Part shown: one piece after another, positions 8,601 to 16,562 of the stretch | How the letters are laid out: each line of letters starts with the position of its first letter | Numbering within the stretch: position 1 is the stretch's first letter | Source: Kocuria flava | GTDB taxonomy: Bacteria > Actinomycetota > Actinomycetes > Actinomycetales > Micrococcaceae | Length of the DNA stretch: 64,000 nucleotides | Direction of reading: 5' to 3' | Assembly: GCF_001482365.1 (NCBI RefSeq) | Contig: NZ_CP013254.1 | Location: 1,984,001-2,048,000 of the forward strand | Program-made: the position numbers and the translations under genes | The notes under the pieces: generated by a model | Seen by the model: only the letters and a program-made list of their open reading frames with translations | The model's database searches: none | What the model was told of the DNA's origin: nothing

Positions 8601-9068
8601 AAGTACGGGGACGTCTCCGTGCTGCACACCCGCGACTTCCTCTACGGGCTGACCACCGACCACGAGCACATCATCTCGCTGGGCAAGGGGGTGCGCCTGC
8701 TCGTGACCCTGCAGGCCATCTCGGAGCCCGACGAGAAGGGCATGCGCACCGTGATGGTCACCCTCAACGGCCAGCCGCGCATGGTCGAGGTCCGCGACAC
8801 CTCCGTGGCCTCGGCCGTGCCGGAGACGGAGAAGGCCGACGCGTCGAACCCCGGGCACGTGGCCGCCCCCTTCGCCGGGGCCGTGACCGTGACCGTGGCC
8901 GAGGGCGAGACCGTCGAGGCCGGCGGGCAGGTGGCCACCATCGAGGCCATGAAGATGGAGGCCTCCATCACCGCCCCCACCGGCGGAACGGTCGAGCGGG
9001 TGGCCCTGCAGGGCGTCACCCAGGTCGCCGGCGGCGACCTGCTGCTGGTGCTGCGCACCGACGGCTGA
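5616..9068 (+). CDS. pyc: Pyruvate carboxylase
   Basis: 1150 residues, the usual length of the single-chain enzyme that carboxylates pyruvate to oxaloacetate with ATP, bicarbonate and biotin. The biotin carboxylase domain comes first (about 1-450; FSKILVANRGEIAIRAF, GGGGRGMR, EMNPRIQVEHTVTEEVT). The HMGL-like carboxyltransferase follows (about 510-800; TTFRDAHQSLLATRVRT, then FRIFDALNDV and HLHTHDTAG). The biotinyl domain closes the chain with AMKME, biotinylated lysine K1113. ATG was chosen because homology begins at once; the upstream frame is open but unlike the family. It replenishes the TCA cycle and so supplies 2-oxoglutarate for the glutamine pathway at the right end. No partner gene is nearby. 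Confidence 0.97.
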   Translation: MFSKILVANRGEIAIRAFRAAYELGAKTVAVYAHEDRNSIHRQKADEAYRIGEEGHPVRAYLDVDEIVRVAKESGADAIYPGYGFLSENPDLARAAEAAGITFVGPRAEILELAGNKVEALRAAKRAGIPTLESSEPSADPDALLAEAERIGFPIFVKAVAGGGGRGMRRVETPQELPEALAAAMREADTAFGDPTVFLEQAVLRPRHIEVQILADDEGGIVHLFERDCSLQRRHQKVVEIAPAPNLDEGIRQALHTDAVRFAKELGYVNAGTVEFLVDTAGERAGQHVFIEMNPRIQVEHTVTEEVTDVDLVQSQLRIAAGESLADLGIAQDRLAVRGTAVQCRITTEDPANGFRPDVGKISAYRSAGGAGVRLDGGTIYAGAEISPHFDSMLVKLTCRGRDYATAVHRAQRALAEFRIRGVATNIQFLQAVLGDPEFLAGDVATDFIEKRPELLRARVSADRATKALTWLAEVTVNKPNGERVEGIDPRTKLPAHPGDKSEEPDRSPFDGPSAHTPPDGWRQRLQELGPEGFAKALRAQQAVAVTSTTFRDAHQSLLATRVRTRDLLAAAPAYAHTLPQLLSVEAWGGATYDVALRFLGEDPWERLRLLREAMPNIPIQMLLRGRNTVGYTPYPTEVTDAFVAEAAATGVDIFRIFDALNDVSQMAPAIEAVRRTGTAVAEVALCYTGDLNDPDEQLYTLDYYLDLADRCVEAGAHVLAIKDMAGLLRPAAAAKLVSALRERFDLPVHLHTHDTAGGQLATLMAAIDAGVDAVDVADASMAGTTSQVPASALVAALEHTERDTGIPLEAISAMEPYWEVIRRMYAPFESGLTAPTGRVYRHEIPGGQLSNLRQQAIALGLGERFEAIEDMYTAANAILGRLVKVTPSSKVVGDLALQLVGMGVDPAEFEANPQKFDIPDSVIGFLAGELGTPPGGWPEPFRAKALEGRTVKVGVTELSEDEQQGLAGDSATRRATLNRLLFPGPTREYEAGREKYGDVSVLHTRDFLYGLTTDHEHIISLGKGVRLLVTLQAISEPDEKGMRTVMVTLNGQPRMVEVRDTSVASAVPETEKADASNPGHVAAPFAGAVTVTVAEGETVEAGGQVATIEAMKMEASITAPTGGTVERVALQGVTQVAGGDLLLVLRTDG

Positions 9069-9080
9069 GCACCGCACCGC

Positions 9081-9126
9081 CGGCCCCGCCCGGCCCGCCC
9101 CGTCCCGGGCGGGCCGGGCGGGGCCG
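9081..9126. terminator. 20-base-pair hairpin after pyc
   Basis: A perfect 20-base stem around the loop CGTCCC begins 12 bases after the pyc stop codon. There is no T tract. It ends just before the mtr promoter. Confidence 0.6.
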
Positions 9127-9132
9127 CGCGCA

Positions 9133-9138
9133 TAGGAT
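9133..9138 (+). promoter_or_regulatory. -10 element of a leaderless mtr transcript
   Basis: TAGGAT is followed by seven bases and then the ATG at 9146, so the predicted start site of the RNA is the start codon itself. Confidence 0.55.
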
Positions 9139-9145
9139 GGGCCGC

Positions 9146-10603
9146 ATGCGGACATTCGACCTCATCATCATCGGCTCCGGCTCCGGGAACTCCATCCTCA
9201 CCGAGGACTACGAGGGCCTGGACGTGGCGATCGTGGACGGCGGGACCTTCGGCGGCACGTGCCTGAACGTCGGCTGCATCCCCACCAAGATGTACGCCTA
9301 TCCGGCCACGCTGGCCCGCCACGCGGTGGAGGCCGGCCGCCTCGGGGTCGACGCGCAGCTGGCGGGGGTCGACTGGCGGGGGATGCGCGACCGCATCTTC
9401 GGGCGGATCGACGCCATCTCCCACGGCGGCCTCGAGTACCGGAAGTCGCTGCCGAACGTCACCGTCGTCGAGGAGCGGGTGCGCTTCACCGGTCCGCGGA
9501 CGCTGCGCACGGCCTCGGGGGACGAGCTCACGGCCCGGCAGGTCGTGGTCGCGGCCGGCTCCCGCCCCGTCCTGCCGGAGGTGCCCGGCATCGACCTGCC
9601 GCAGGTCCACACCTCGGACACGGTCATGCGCCTGGAGGAGCTGCCGCGGCGCGTCGTCGTCGTGGGCGGCGGGTACATCGGCGCGGAGTTCGCCCACGTG
9701 TTCTCGAGCCTCGGCGCGAAGGTCACCCAGGTCAACCGCTCGCACCGCATCCTGCGCTACCACGACCCCGAGATCGCCGAGCGCTTCGCCCGGGAGGCGT
9801 CCCGGCAGTGGAAGCTCGAGATGGGCTGGACGCTCACCGGCGTCGAGCCGGCCGCGGACGGCGAGGCCGCCGTCTCGGCCACGTTCTGCGACCCGGAGGA
9901 CCCGGAGCAGACGATGCGCCTGCCCGCCGACGTCGTGCTCGTGGCCACGGGGCGGCGCCCCAACACGGACGTGCTCGACGCCGCCGCGGGCGGGCTGGAC
10001 GTGCGGGAGGACGGGCTGCTGGCGGTCGACGAGCAGCAGCGGGCGCTCTCCGGCGGCCGTCCCGCCGAGGGCGTGTGGGCGCTGGGCGACATCAGCTCCC
10101 CGTACCAGCTCAAGCACGTGGCCAACGCCGAGGCGCGCACCGTCCAGCACAACCTCCTGCACCCCGAGGACCTGCGGGCCACCGACCACCGCTTCGTGCC
10201 CTCGGCCGTGTTCACCAGCCCGCAGATCGCCTCCGTCGGGATGACCCAGGAGGAGGCCGAGGACTGGGCGCTCGAGCACGGCACCGAGGTCACCGTGAAG
10301 GTCCAGGAGTACGGGGCCACCGCCTACGGCTGGGCCATGGAGGACCGGACGGGGCTGTGCAAGGTCATCGCGGAGAAGGGCACCGGCCGGCTGCTCGGCG
10401 CGCACCTGATCGGGGAGGAGGCCTCCGTGCTCATCCAGCCGCTCGTGCAGGCGATGTCCTTCGGCCTCGACGCCGGGAGCATGGCCCGCGGGCAGTACTG
10501 GATCCACCCGGCGCTGAGCGAGGTCGTGGAGAACGCCCTGCTCGGCCTCGAGGTCCCCGAGCACAGTCCCCTCGACGCCGCGGCCCTCGCCGGCCGCCGC
10601 TGA
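9146..10603 (+). CDS. mtr: Mycothione reductase
   Basis: 485-residue flavoprotein disulfide reductase that regenerates mycothiol from mycothione with NADPH. The FAD motif GSGSGN is near residue 10, the redox pair is C39 and C44 in GGTCLNVGCIPTK, the NAD(P)-binding motif is GGGYIGAEFAHVFSSLG, and the C-terminal dimer interface carries the catalytic base in the segment WIHPALSEVVENALLGLE. The FDLIIIGSGSGN start and the missing lipoyl-dehydrogenase features favour mycothione reductase over dihydrolipoamide dehydrogenase. ATG at 9146 is preferred over the ATG at 9137, which would overlap the -10 element and add three residues. It is convergent with the fadD gene. Confidence 0.92.
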   Translation: MRTFDLIIIGSGSGNSILTEDYEGLDVAIVDGGTFGGTCLNVGCIPTKMYAYPATLARHAVEAGRLGVDAQLAGVDWRGMRDRIFGRIDAISHGGLEYRKSLPNVTVVEERVRFTGPRTLRTASGDELTARQVVVAAGSRPVLPEVPGIDLPQVHTSDTVMRLEELPRRVVVVGGGYIGAEFAHVFSSLGAKVTQVNRSHRILRYHDPEIAERFAREASRQWKLEMGWTLTGVEPAADGEAAVSATFCDPEDPEQTMRLPADVVLVATGRRPNTDVLDAAAGGLDVREDGLLAVDEQQRALSGGRPAEGVWALGDISSPYQLKHVANAEARTVQHNLLHPEDLRATDHRFVPSAVFTSPQIASVGMTQEEAEDWALEHGTEVTVKVQEYGATAYGWAMEDRTGLCKVIAEKGTGRLLGAHLIGEEASVLIQPLVQAMSFGLDAGSMARGQYWIHPALSEVVENALLGLEVPEHSPLDAAALAGRR

Positions 10604-10643
10604 CCCGCCGGGCCCGACCCGCCCGGGTCGGGCCCGGCGGGTC
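10602..10643. terminator. Bidirectional hairpin between mtr and fadD
   Basis: A perfect stem of about 19-20 base pairs with a tiny loop overlaps the mtr stop codon and ends four bases before the fadD stop. It can serve both convergent genes. No T tract is present on either side. Confidence 0.65.
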
Positions 10644-10646
10644 GGG

Positions 10647-12518
10647 TCAGGCCCGGCCCGGCAGGTGGACGCCCGAGAGCCGCTCCCGCAGCCGCTCCCC
10701 GGTGCCGGGGACCGGGGCGGGCCGGGAGTAGATCTCCTCGATCTCGGCGGCGAAGTCCCGCGCGATCTCCGCCCGCCGGATCTTCAGCGAGGGGGTCAGG
10801 TGCCCGGAGGCCTCGGTCCAGTCGGTGCCGAGGACCTCGAAGGCGCGGATCCCCTCGGCCCGGGAGACCGCCCGGTTGGCGTGGTCGACGATGTCCTGGA
10901 CGTGCGCCAGCACCTCCGGGTGCCGGGCCGCCTCGGCCGCCGGCATGGCCGGGTCCAGGCCCATCAGCTCGAGCCGGGCCGGCAGCACCTCCCGGTCGAG
11001 GGTGATCAGCGCCGCCACGAACGGCCGGTCGTCGCCCACCACCATCACCTGGGAGACCAGGGCGGAGGCGCGGACGGGGTCCTCGAGCACGTTGGGCACC
11101 ACGTTCTTGCCGCCCGCGGTGACGATGATCTCCTTCTTGCGCCCGGTGATCGTCAGCACCCCGTCGTCGTCGAGGGAGCCGAGGTCGCCGGTGCGGAACC
11201 ACCCGTCCTCGAAGGCCGCGGCGGTGAGGTCCGGGCGCCCGTGGTAGCCGCGCATCACGTGGGCGCCGCGCACGAGGATCTCGCCGTCCTCGGCGAGCCG
11301 GACCTCGTTGCCCGGCAGGGGCAGGCCCACGGTCCCGATCCGGCCGACCTCCGGGGTGTTGGCCGTGATCGGGGCCGTGGTCTCGGTCAGCCCGTAGCCC
11401 TCGACGACGTAGATCCCGATGCCGTCGAAGAAGTGCCCCAGCCGGGACCCGAGGGCCGCCCCGCCGGAGACGGCGTGGGTGACCTCCCCGCCCATCGCCG
11501 CGCGCAGCCGGGCGTAGACCAGCCGGTCGTAGAGCCGGTGCCGGGCGCGCAGGAGGGGCCCGGGGCGCCCGGCCTGCCGGGCCCGGGAGAAGGCGACGGC
11601 GGTCGCGGCGGCCCGCGCGAAGACCAGCCGCCGCAGCGGCCCGCCCTGCTCGGCGCGCAGCCGCGCCCCCTGGTAGATCTTCTCGAACACCCGCGGGACG
11701 GCGAGCACGAAGGTCGGCCGGAAGGCCTCGAGGTCCGCCATGAGGTGCTTCACGTCCGGGGTGTGGGCCAGCACCGTGCCGGTGTGCAGCGCGATGACCT
11801 CCACGAACCGGGCGAAGACGTGGGCCAGGGGCAGGAACAGCAGCGTGCGCGCCCCCGGGTGGACGATCCCGGGCACCAGCAGGGCGGTGTCCTCGCACAG
11901 CCGCACGAAGTTGCCGTGCGTGAGCTCGCAGCCCTTGGGCGGGCCGGTGGTCCCGGAGGTGTAGATGAGGGTCGCGACGTCGTCGAGGCCGCGGGAGGCC
12001 CGCCGCGCCTCCAGCTCGTCGTCGTCGACCGTGGCGCCGGTGCGGGTCAGCTCGTCGAGGTCGGCGCCGTCCAGGCGCCAGACCCGCCGGGCCGTCCCGG
12101 TGTCTCCCCCGGCGGCGTGCACGCGGCGGGCGAGCTCCTCCGTCCCGGCGAACACGGCCCGGGCCCCGGAGTCGGCGAGGATCCAGGCGATCTGCTCGAG
12201 GGAGGAGGAGTCGTACACGGGCACCGGGACCGCCCCGGCGTACCAGATCGCCAGGTCCGCGAGCGTCCACTCGTAGCAGGTGCGCGCGAGGATCGCCACG
12301 CGGTCGCCGGGCTCGATGCCGGCGGCGACGAGCCCCCGGGCCAGGCCCCGCACCGCGGCGTGGACCTCCTGCGCGTGCACGGGCCGCGAGGTGCCGTCCG
12401 GGGCGAGGACCGCGTAGAGCTGCGGGTCCTCCGGGCGGGCGGCCTGCGCGAGCAGGAAGTCCGTGACGGAGCGGTGCACGGGCGGGTCCACGAACGCGTC
12501 CGTGACGACGTGGTGCAT
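10647..12518 (-). CDS. Long-chain fatty-acid-CoA ligase (FadD15-like)
   Basis: 623-residue member of the ANL superfamily. It activates a fatty acid with ATP to acyl-AMP and then acyl-CoA at the inner membrane face. The P-loop-like motif LIYTSGTTGPPKGCELTH is near residue 180, then YGLTETTAPITAN, FRTGDLGSLDDDG and the C-terminal GRKKEIIVTAGGKNV. Length and organisation match actinobacterial FadD15 (Rv2187). The next genes also follow the Rv2187-Rv2173 order (acyltransferase, aroG, pknL, Rv2175c, idsA). ATG was chosen for the GAGGAG upstream. The frame continues open upstream but without homology. Confidence 0.93.
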   Translation of the reverse strand: MHHVVTDAFVDPPVHRSVTDFLLAQAARPEDPQLYAVLAPDGTSRPVHAQEVHAAVRGLARGLVAAGIEPGDRVAILARTCYEWTLADLAIWYAGAVPVPVYDSSSLEQIAWILADSGARAVFAGTEELARRVHAAGGDTGTARRVWRLDGADLDELTRTGATVDDDELEARRASRGLDDVATLIYTSGTTGPPKGCELTHGNFVRLCEDTALLVPGIVHPGARTLLFLPLAHVFARFVEVIALHTGTVLAHTPDVKHLMADLEAFRPTFVLAVPRVFEKIYQGARLRAEQGGPLRRLVFARAAATAVAFSRARQAGRPGPLLRARHRLYDRLVYARLRAAMGGEVTHAVSGGAALGSRLGHFFDGIGIYVVEGYGLTETTAPITANTPEVGRIGTVGLPLPGNEVRLAEDGEILVRGAHVMRGYHGRPDLTAAAFEDGWFRTGDLGSLDDDGVLTITGRKKEIIVTAGGKNVVPNVLEDPVRASALVSQVMVVGDDRPFVAALITLDREVLPARLELMGLDPAMPAAEAARHPEVLAHVQDIVDHANRAVSRAEGIRAFEVLGTDWTEASGHLTPSLKIRRAEIARDFAAEIEEIYSRPAPVPGTGERLRERLSGVHLPGRA

Positions 12519-12568
12519 GGGGGGGCTCTCCTCGGCTGCGGGCACTGGGACGGGGCGGTGCTGCCGCC

Positions 12569-12574
12569 AGTCTA
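12569..12574 (-). promoter_or_regulatory. -10 element TAGACT before the fadD gene
   Basis: On the minus strand TAGACT lies about 50 bases before the ATG, in the short gap after the upstream membrane-protein gene. Confidence 0.4.
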
Positions 12575-12598
12575 GTGAGCGCGCCCGCGGCGGCCGGC

Positions 12599-13075
12599 TC
12601 AGACCCGGGCGCCGTCGTCGAGGTCGTCGCGGTCCTCGGGCAGGGACCGCAGCAGGTGCCCGATCGCGACCAGCACGGCCGTCAGCCCGGTGCCCGTGAC
12701 CCACCCGGGCAGGGGCCCGGGGAGCAGGGTCAGGACCACCAGCAGCACGGGCACGCCCACGAGCACCGTCCACGCCAGCAGCGCCCCGCGGCGCATGCCC
12801 CGCACCACCGGGCCCGGGTCGGGGGAGTAGGGGGCGTCCTCGTCGTCCTCGTCCGCCGCCGGCGCGCCCTGGACGGCCCCGGCGCCCCGGCCGTCCCCGA
12901 CCGGCCGTTCCGGGACCGGGTCCCCGGGGGCGTCCCCGAAGACGGCCTGCTCGGGGGAGCGGTCCCGGGCCCCGTCCAGGTGCCGGTCCCCGGCCCGGCG
13001 CACGTCCTGGAGCTCCGCCACGATCCGGGCCCACTCGTCGTCGGGGTCGGGCCCGCGGCCCGTCGTCCCGCTCAC
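12599..13075 (-). CDS. Conserved hypothetical membrane protein
   Basis: 158 residues with no recognised enzyme motif. The first 95 residues are charged and low in hydrophobics (DPDDEWARIVAELQDVRR, then an acidic stretch DEDDEDAPYSPDPG). Two hydrophobic segments follow (about 97-118 and 121-140), separated by a short PGPLPGWVTG turn, so it is probably a small membrane protein with a long cytoplasmic N-terminus. The GTG start overlaps the esterase stop codon by four bases (GTGA), which indicates coupled translation with that gene. Function unknown. Confidence 0.75.
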   Translation of the reverse strand: MSGTTGRGPDPDDEWARIVAELQDVRRAGDRHLDGARDRSPEQAVFGDAPGDPVPERPVGDGRGAGAVQGAPAADEDDEDAPYSPDPGPVVRGMRRGALLAWTVLVGVPVLLVVLTLLPGPLPGWVTGTGLTAVLVAIGHLLRSLPEDRDDLDDGARV

Positions 13076-13944
13076 CGGGCGCCCCCGGCGACGGGGCCGG
13101 CCCGGTCCACCGGGCCGGCCCCGGACAGCGGGCGCCCCGTCACCGGGTCGGTCCCCGCCACGAGGTCCGCCACGAACCGCTCCGACCGGGCGTGGACCAC
13201 GTCCGCGTCCCGGTCCAGGGTGGCCACGTGACGGCTGCCGTCCAGCCGGACCAGCTCCACGCTGCCGCCCACCGACCGGAGCACGTGCTCGTGCGAGCGG
13301 TCGGAGACCACGCCGTCGGCGCGGGAGCGCAGCACCAGCACGGGCACCGTCACGGACGGCAGCAGGCGCCGGGTGCGGACCATGAACCGCCCCAGCTGGG
13401 CCACGCCGGCCACCGGGGTGCGCGGATAGGCGTGCTCGGTGACCCCGGGCAGGGAGATGTCGTCGCCCACGGCGGGGACCGAGGGCACCAGCCGGTGCAG
13501 GGCGGGGGCGAGGCGGGCCGTGCGGCTGACCACCGACAGGGCCGGGTTGAGCGCCACCACCCCGTCCACCGGCAGCAGCGCCGCCAGGTGCAGGGCCAGG
13601 GCCCCGCCCATGGACAACCCGCACACCACGACGACGTCGTGCTCGGCGCGCAGCCGGCGCACGTGCGCCGCCGCGTGGTCGCGCCACTGCTCCCAGCGGG
13701 TCCCGGCCAGGTCCTCCCAGCGGGTGCCGTGCCCCGGCAGCAGGGGCCCGCTCACGTGCACCCCCGCACCGTGCAGGGCCCGCCCCCACGGGCGGACGCT
13801 GTGGGGCACCCCCGTGAAGCCGTGCAGCACGAGCGCGGCCGCCGGCCCCGCGGCCGGCAGCTCGAAGGGCTCGGCGGGGGAGAGCGCCCCGGGCTCCCCG
13901 GCGGGGTCCGGGGGGAGGAGGTGGTCCGCGACGGGAGGCGTCAT
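13072..13944 (-). CDS. Alpha/beta hydrolase, carboxylesterase/monoacylglycerol lipase type
   Basis: 290 residues. The oxyanion HG motif is in LVLHGFTGVP (about residue 45), the nucleophile is the serine of GLSMGG (near 110), the acid is likely the aspartate in RSRADGVV and the histidine is in GSRHVATLD near the end. This resembles the Est30-type carboxylesterases and monoglyceride lipases that hydrolyse short or medium acyl esters. Neighbours (acyl-CoA ligase, PlsC-type acyltransferase) suggest lipid turnover. ATG is preceded by GGAG. Physiological substrate is not known. Confidence 0.88.
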   Translation of the reverse strand: MTPPVADHLLPPDPAGEPGALSPAEPFELPAAGPAAALVLHGFTGVPHSVRPWGRALHGAGVHVSGPLLPGHGTRWEDLAGTRWEQWRDHAAAHVRRLRAEHDVVVVCGLSMGGALALHLAALLPVDGVVALNPALSVVSRTARLAPALHRLVPSVPAVGDDISLPGVTEHAYPRTPVAGVAQLGRFMVRTRRLLPSVTVPVLVLRSRADGVVSDRSHEHVLRSVGGSVELVRLDGSRHVATLDRDADVVHARSERFVADLVAGTDPVTGRPLSGAGPVDRAGPVAGGAR

Positions 13945-14000
13945 GGCTCCATGATGACAGGCCGCCGGGTCCGGTGGGGGCGCCCCGCCCGGCTCCCGCG

Positions 14001-14109
14001 CCGTCCGGGCGGGGGAGCGCCCGGACGGCGCGCGGGGCGGCATCTCCGCGGTGGCCCGTGCGCACGCGAGAGGGCCCGGCGCCCGCCGGTCCGGCCGTGC
14101 CCGGACCGG
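14001..14109. other. Two hairpins in the spacer between esterase and plsC genes
   Basis: Stem 1 (14001-14028) has 11 base pairs around GGGGAG. Stem 2 (14086-14109) has 9 base pairs around CCGTGC. Both lie in the 286-base divergent spacer. The rest shows no clear -10 element; GAGAAT at 14150-14155 is the least unlikely candidate for plsC. Confidence 0.4.
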
Positions 14110-14230
14110 GCCCGGCGGCCGGCGTCGCACGGGCCCCGCGCGGACGTGAGAGAATGTGCCCAGCCCGGAGACCGTCCGCGCGGCAGGAGCCCCCGCGGCC
14201 GGCCGCCCCGCACGAAGGAGCCCTCTGCCC

Positions 14231-15094
14231 ATGGTCTACATGTTCCTCAGGAGCTACGTCGTCCGCCCCCTGGTGGCCCTCGCCTTCCGGCCCGAGGTCC
14301 GGGGGCTGGAGCACGTCCCCACCGAGGGGCCGGCGATCCTGGCGAGCAACCATCTGTCCGTCTCCGACTCGGTGTTCATGCCCGTGGCGGTGCCGCGGCA
14401 GGTGTTCTTCCTGGCCAAGGCGGACTACTTCAACGGCCCCGGGGCCAAGGGCCGGGTCGTGGCGGCGTTCATGCGCGCGATCAACCAGATCCCGATGGAC
14501 CGCTCCGGCGGGCGGGCCTCGGCGCGCTCGCTGAGCGCGGGCGGGCGCACGCTGCAGGAGGGCCGGCTGCTCGGGATCTACCCCGAGGGCACGCGCTCCC
14601 CGGACGGGCGGCTGTACAAGGGCAAGATCGGCGTGGCCCGCCTGGCCCTCGAGAGCGGGGCGCCCGTGGTGCCGATCGCGATGGTCGGCACCGACAAGGT
14701 CCAGCCCATCGGGTCCCGGCTGCCGCTGCCCCGGCGCGGCACCCGCGTGACCACGATCTTCGGCGAGCCCCTCGACTTCTCCCGATATCGCGGGCGCCAG
14801 GGCGAGCACGCGGTCCTGCGCGAGGTCACCGACGAGATCATGCGGGCCATCCAGGCGCTCTCCGGCCAGGTCTACGTCGACGTCTACGCGGCCGAGCACA
14901 AGCGCCGGCTCGCGGAGCAGAAGCGCCAGGAGGCCAAGCAGGCCGCCGCCGAGATGCTCGGCACCGCCAAGGACAAGGCCCGCAGCGCGGCGCACACCGC
15001 CGCCCAGTCCGCCCGGCACGTGGCGGACTCCCTCACCCACCGCGACTCCCCGGCCGTGCCGGGCGAGGACGCGGCCCGGACCACCGAACCCTGA
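14231..15094 (+). CDS. 1-acyl-sn-glycerol-3-phosphate acyltransferase (PlsC family)
   Basis: 287 residues. The acyltransferase block I HX4D motif is NHLSVSD (H41, D46); block III is EGTRSPDG near residue 118; VPIAMVGTDKVQPIG is block IV. The family transfers an acyl chain to lysophosphatidate or a related glycerolipid at the membrane. The first 15 residues are mildly hydrophobic. The last 70 residues (AEHKRRLAEQKRQEAKQAAA onward) form a charged, probably coiled-coil tail absent from short PlsC proteins. Gene order before aroG matches Rv2182c. Start chosen for GAAGGAG ten bases ahead. Confidence 0.92.
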   Translation: MVYMFLRSYVVRPLVALAFRPEVRGLEHVPTEGPAILASNHLSVSDSVFMPVAVPRQVFFLAKADYFNGPGAKGRVVAAFMRAINQIPMDRSGGRASARSLSAGGRTLQEGRLLGIYPEGTRSPDGRLYKGKIGVARLALESGAPVVPIAMVGTDKVQPIGSRLPLPRRGTRVTTIFGEPLDFSRYRGRQGEHAVLREVTDEIMRAIQALSGQVYVDVYAAEHKRRLAEQKRQEAKQAAAEMLGTAKDKARSAAHTAAQSARHVADSLTHRDSPAVPGEDAARTTEP

Positions 15095-15136
15095 TCCCCC
15101 GTCCGGCCCCGGCCGGACGAGACATAGGAAGACACG

Positions 15137-16528
15137 ATGCTCGACTTCACCGTTCCCGACGCCCTCAGCCGGTCCGCCGCCCCCGTGCCCTCCGCGGCCG
15201 ACTACCCCGGGCTCGACGCGTGGCGGGACCTGGCCGCCGACCAGCAGCCGACCTGGCACGACCACCCGGAGTTCCCCGCCGCGATCGAGGAGCTCAGCTC
15301 CGTGCCGCCGCTCGTGTTCGCCGGCGAGGTGGACCAGCTGCGCGCCCGGCTCGCGGAGGTCGCCCACGGCCGGGCCTTCTTCCTCCAGGGCGGCGACTGC
15401 GCCGAGACCTTCGAGGGCGCCACCGCCGACCGGATCAGCGCCCGCGTGAAGACGCTGCTGCAGATGGCCGTGGTCCTGACCTACGGCGCGTCCATGCCCG
15501 TCGTGAAGATGGGGCGCATGGCCGGGCAGTTCTCCAAGCCCCGCTCCTCCGGCGAGGAGACCCGCGACGGGACCACCCTGCCCTCCTTCCGCGGGGAGAT
15601 GGTCAACGGCTTCGACTTCACCCCGGAGTCGCGCGCCCACGATCCCCGCCGCATGGTGCGCGGCTACCACACCTCCGCCTCCACCCTGAACCTGATCCGG
15701 GCGTTCACCACCGGCGGCTTCGCCGATCTGCGCCGGGTGCACGCCTGGAACATGGGCTTCACCACCAACCCGGCTCACGCCCGCTACGAGTCGCTGGCCC
15801 GCGAGATCGACCGTGCCGTGAAGTTCATGGACGCCTGCGGGGCCGACTTCGACGCGCTGCGGACCACGGAGTTCTACGCCGGGCACGAGGCGCTGCTGCT
15901 GGACTACGAGCGCGCCCTGGCCCGCATCGACTCCCGCACCCACCTGCCCTACGGCACCTCCGGGCACTTCCTGTGGATCGGCGAGCGCACCCGCGAGCTC
16001 GACGGCGCCCACGTCGACCTGCTCTCCCGGCTGCGCAACCCCATCGGCGTGAAGCTCGGCCCGAAGACCACGGGCGAGGACGCGCTGGCGCTGATCGACA
16101 AGCTGGACCCCGAGCGCGAGCCGGGCCGCCTGACGTTCATCACCCGCATGGGCGCGAAGAACATCCGGGAGAAGCTGCCCCCGCTGGTCGAGGCCGTCGA
16201 GCGCTCCGGGGCGAAGGTCGTGTGGGTCACCGACCCGATGCACGGCAACACGGTCTCCCTGCCCTCGGGCTACAAGACCCGCAACTTCGACGACGTCGTC
16301 GACGAGGTGCGCGGCTTCTTCGAGGTGCACGAGGCGATCGGCTCCTTCCCGGGCGGCATCCACGTCGAGATGACCGGCGACGACGTCGCGGAGTGCCTCG
16401 GCGGCGCCGACCCCGTGGACGAGTCCTCCTTCGGGGACCGCTACGAGTCCCTGTGCGACCCGCGCCTGAACCACATGCAGTCGCTGGAGATCGCGTTCCT
16501 CGTGGCGGGCTACCTCTCCCGCCGCTGA
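15137..16528 (+). CDS. aroG: Class II 3-deoxy-7-phosphoheptulonate synthase
   Basis: 463 residues, first enzyme of the shikimate pathway: phosphoenolpyruvate plus erythrose 4-phosphate gives DAHP. It is the plant-like class II type: the metal cysteine lies in FLQGGDCAETFEG, followed by VVKMGRMAGQFSKPRSS, RMVRGYHTSASTLNLIRAF, GPKTT and the C-terminal WVTDPMHGN. Length and order beside pknL match mycobacterial AroG (Rv2178c). AGGAAGA lies seven bases before the ATG. It follows plsC after 42 bases and may share its transcript. Mycobacterial AroG is feedback controlled by aromatic amino acids and partners chorismate mutase; that part cannot be judged here. Confidence 0.97.
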   Translation: MLDFTVPDALSRSAAPVPSAADYPGLDAWRDLAADQQPTWHDHPEFPAAIEELSSVPPLVFAGEVDQLRARLAEVAHGRAFFLQGGDCAETFEGATADRISARVKTLLQMAVVLTYGASMPVVKMGRMAGQFSKPRSSGEETRDGTTLPSFRGEMVNGFDFTPESRAHDPRRMVRGYHTSASTLNLIRAFTTGGFADLRRVHAWNMGFTTNPAHARYESLAREIDRAVKFMDACGADFDALRTTEFYAGHEALLLDYERALARIDSRTHLPYGTSGHFLWIGERTRELDGAHVDLLSRLRNPIGVKLGPKTTGEDALALIDKLDPEREPGRLTFITRMGAKNIREKLPPLVEAVERSGAKVVWVTDPMHGNTVSLPSGYKTRNFDDVVDEVRGFFEVHEAIGSFPGGIHVEMTGDDVAECLGGADPVDESSFGDRYESLCDPRLNHMQSLEIAFLVAGYLSRR

Positions 16529-16562
16529 GCGCCGCCCGGACGGGGCCGGGCCCGCCGCTCCC

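Noticed and set aside
5613..9155. Very long open frame antisense to pyruvate carboxylase
   Set aside because: It mirrors pyc codon by codon, has Gly/Val/Arg/His-rich low-complexity product and no SD or homology. High GC removes stop codons from antisense frames.
9146..10603. Dihydrolipoamide dehydrogenase instead of mycothione reductase
   Set aside because: The overall fold is shared, but the N-terminal FDLIIIGSGSGN start, the IPTKMYAYPA segment after the redox cysteines and the length fit mycothione reductase better. No 2-oxoacid dehydrogenase gene is nearby.
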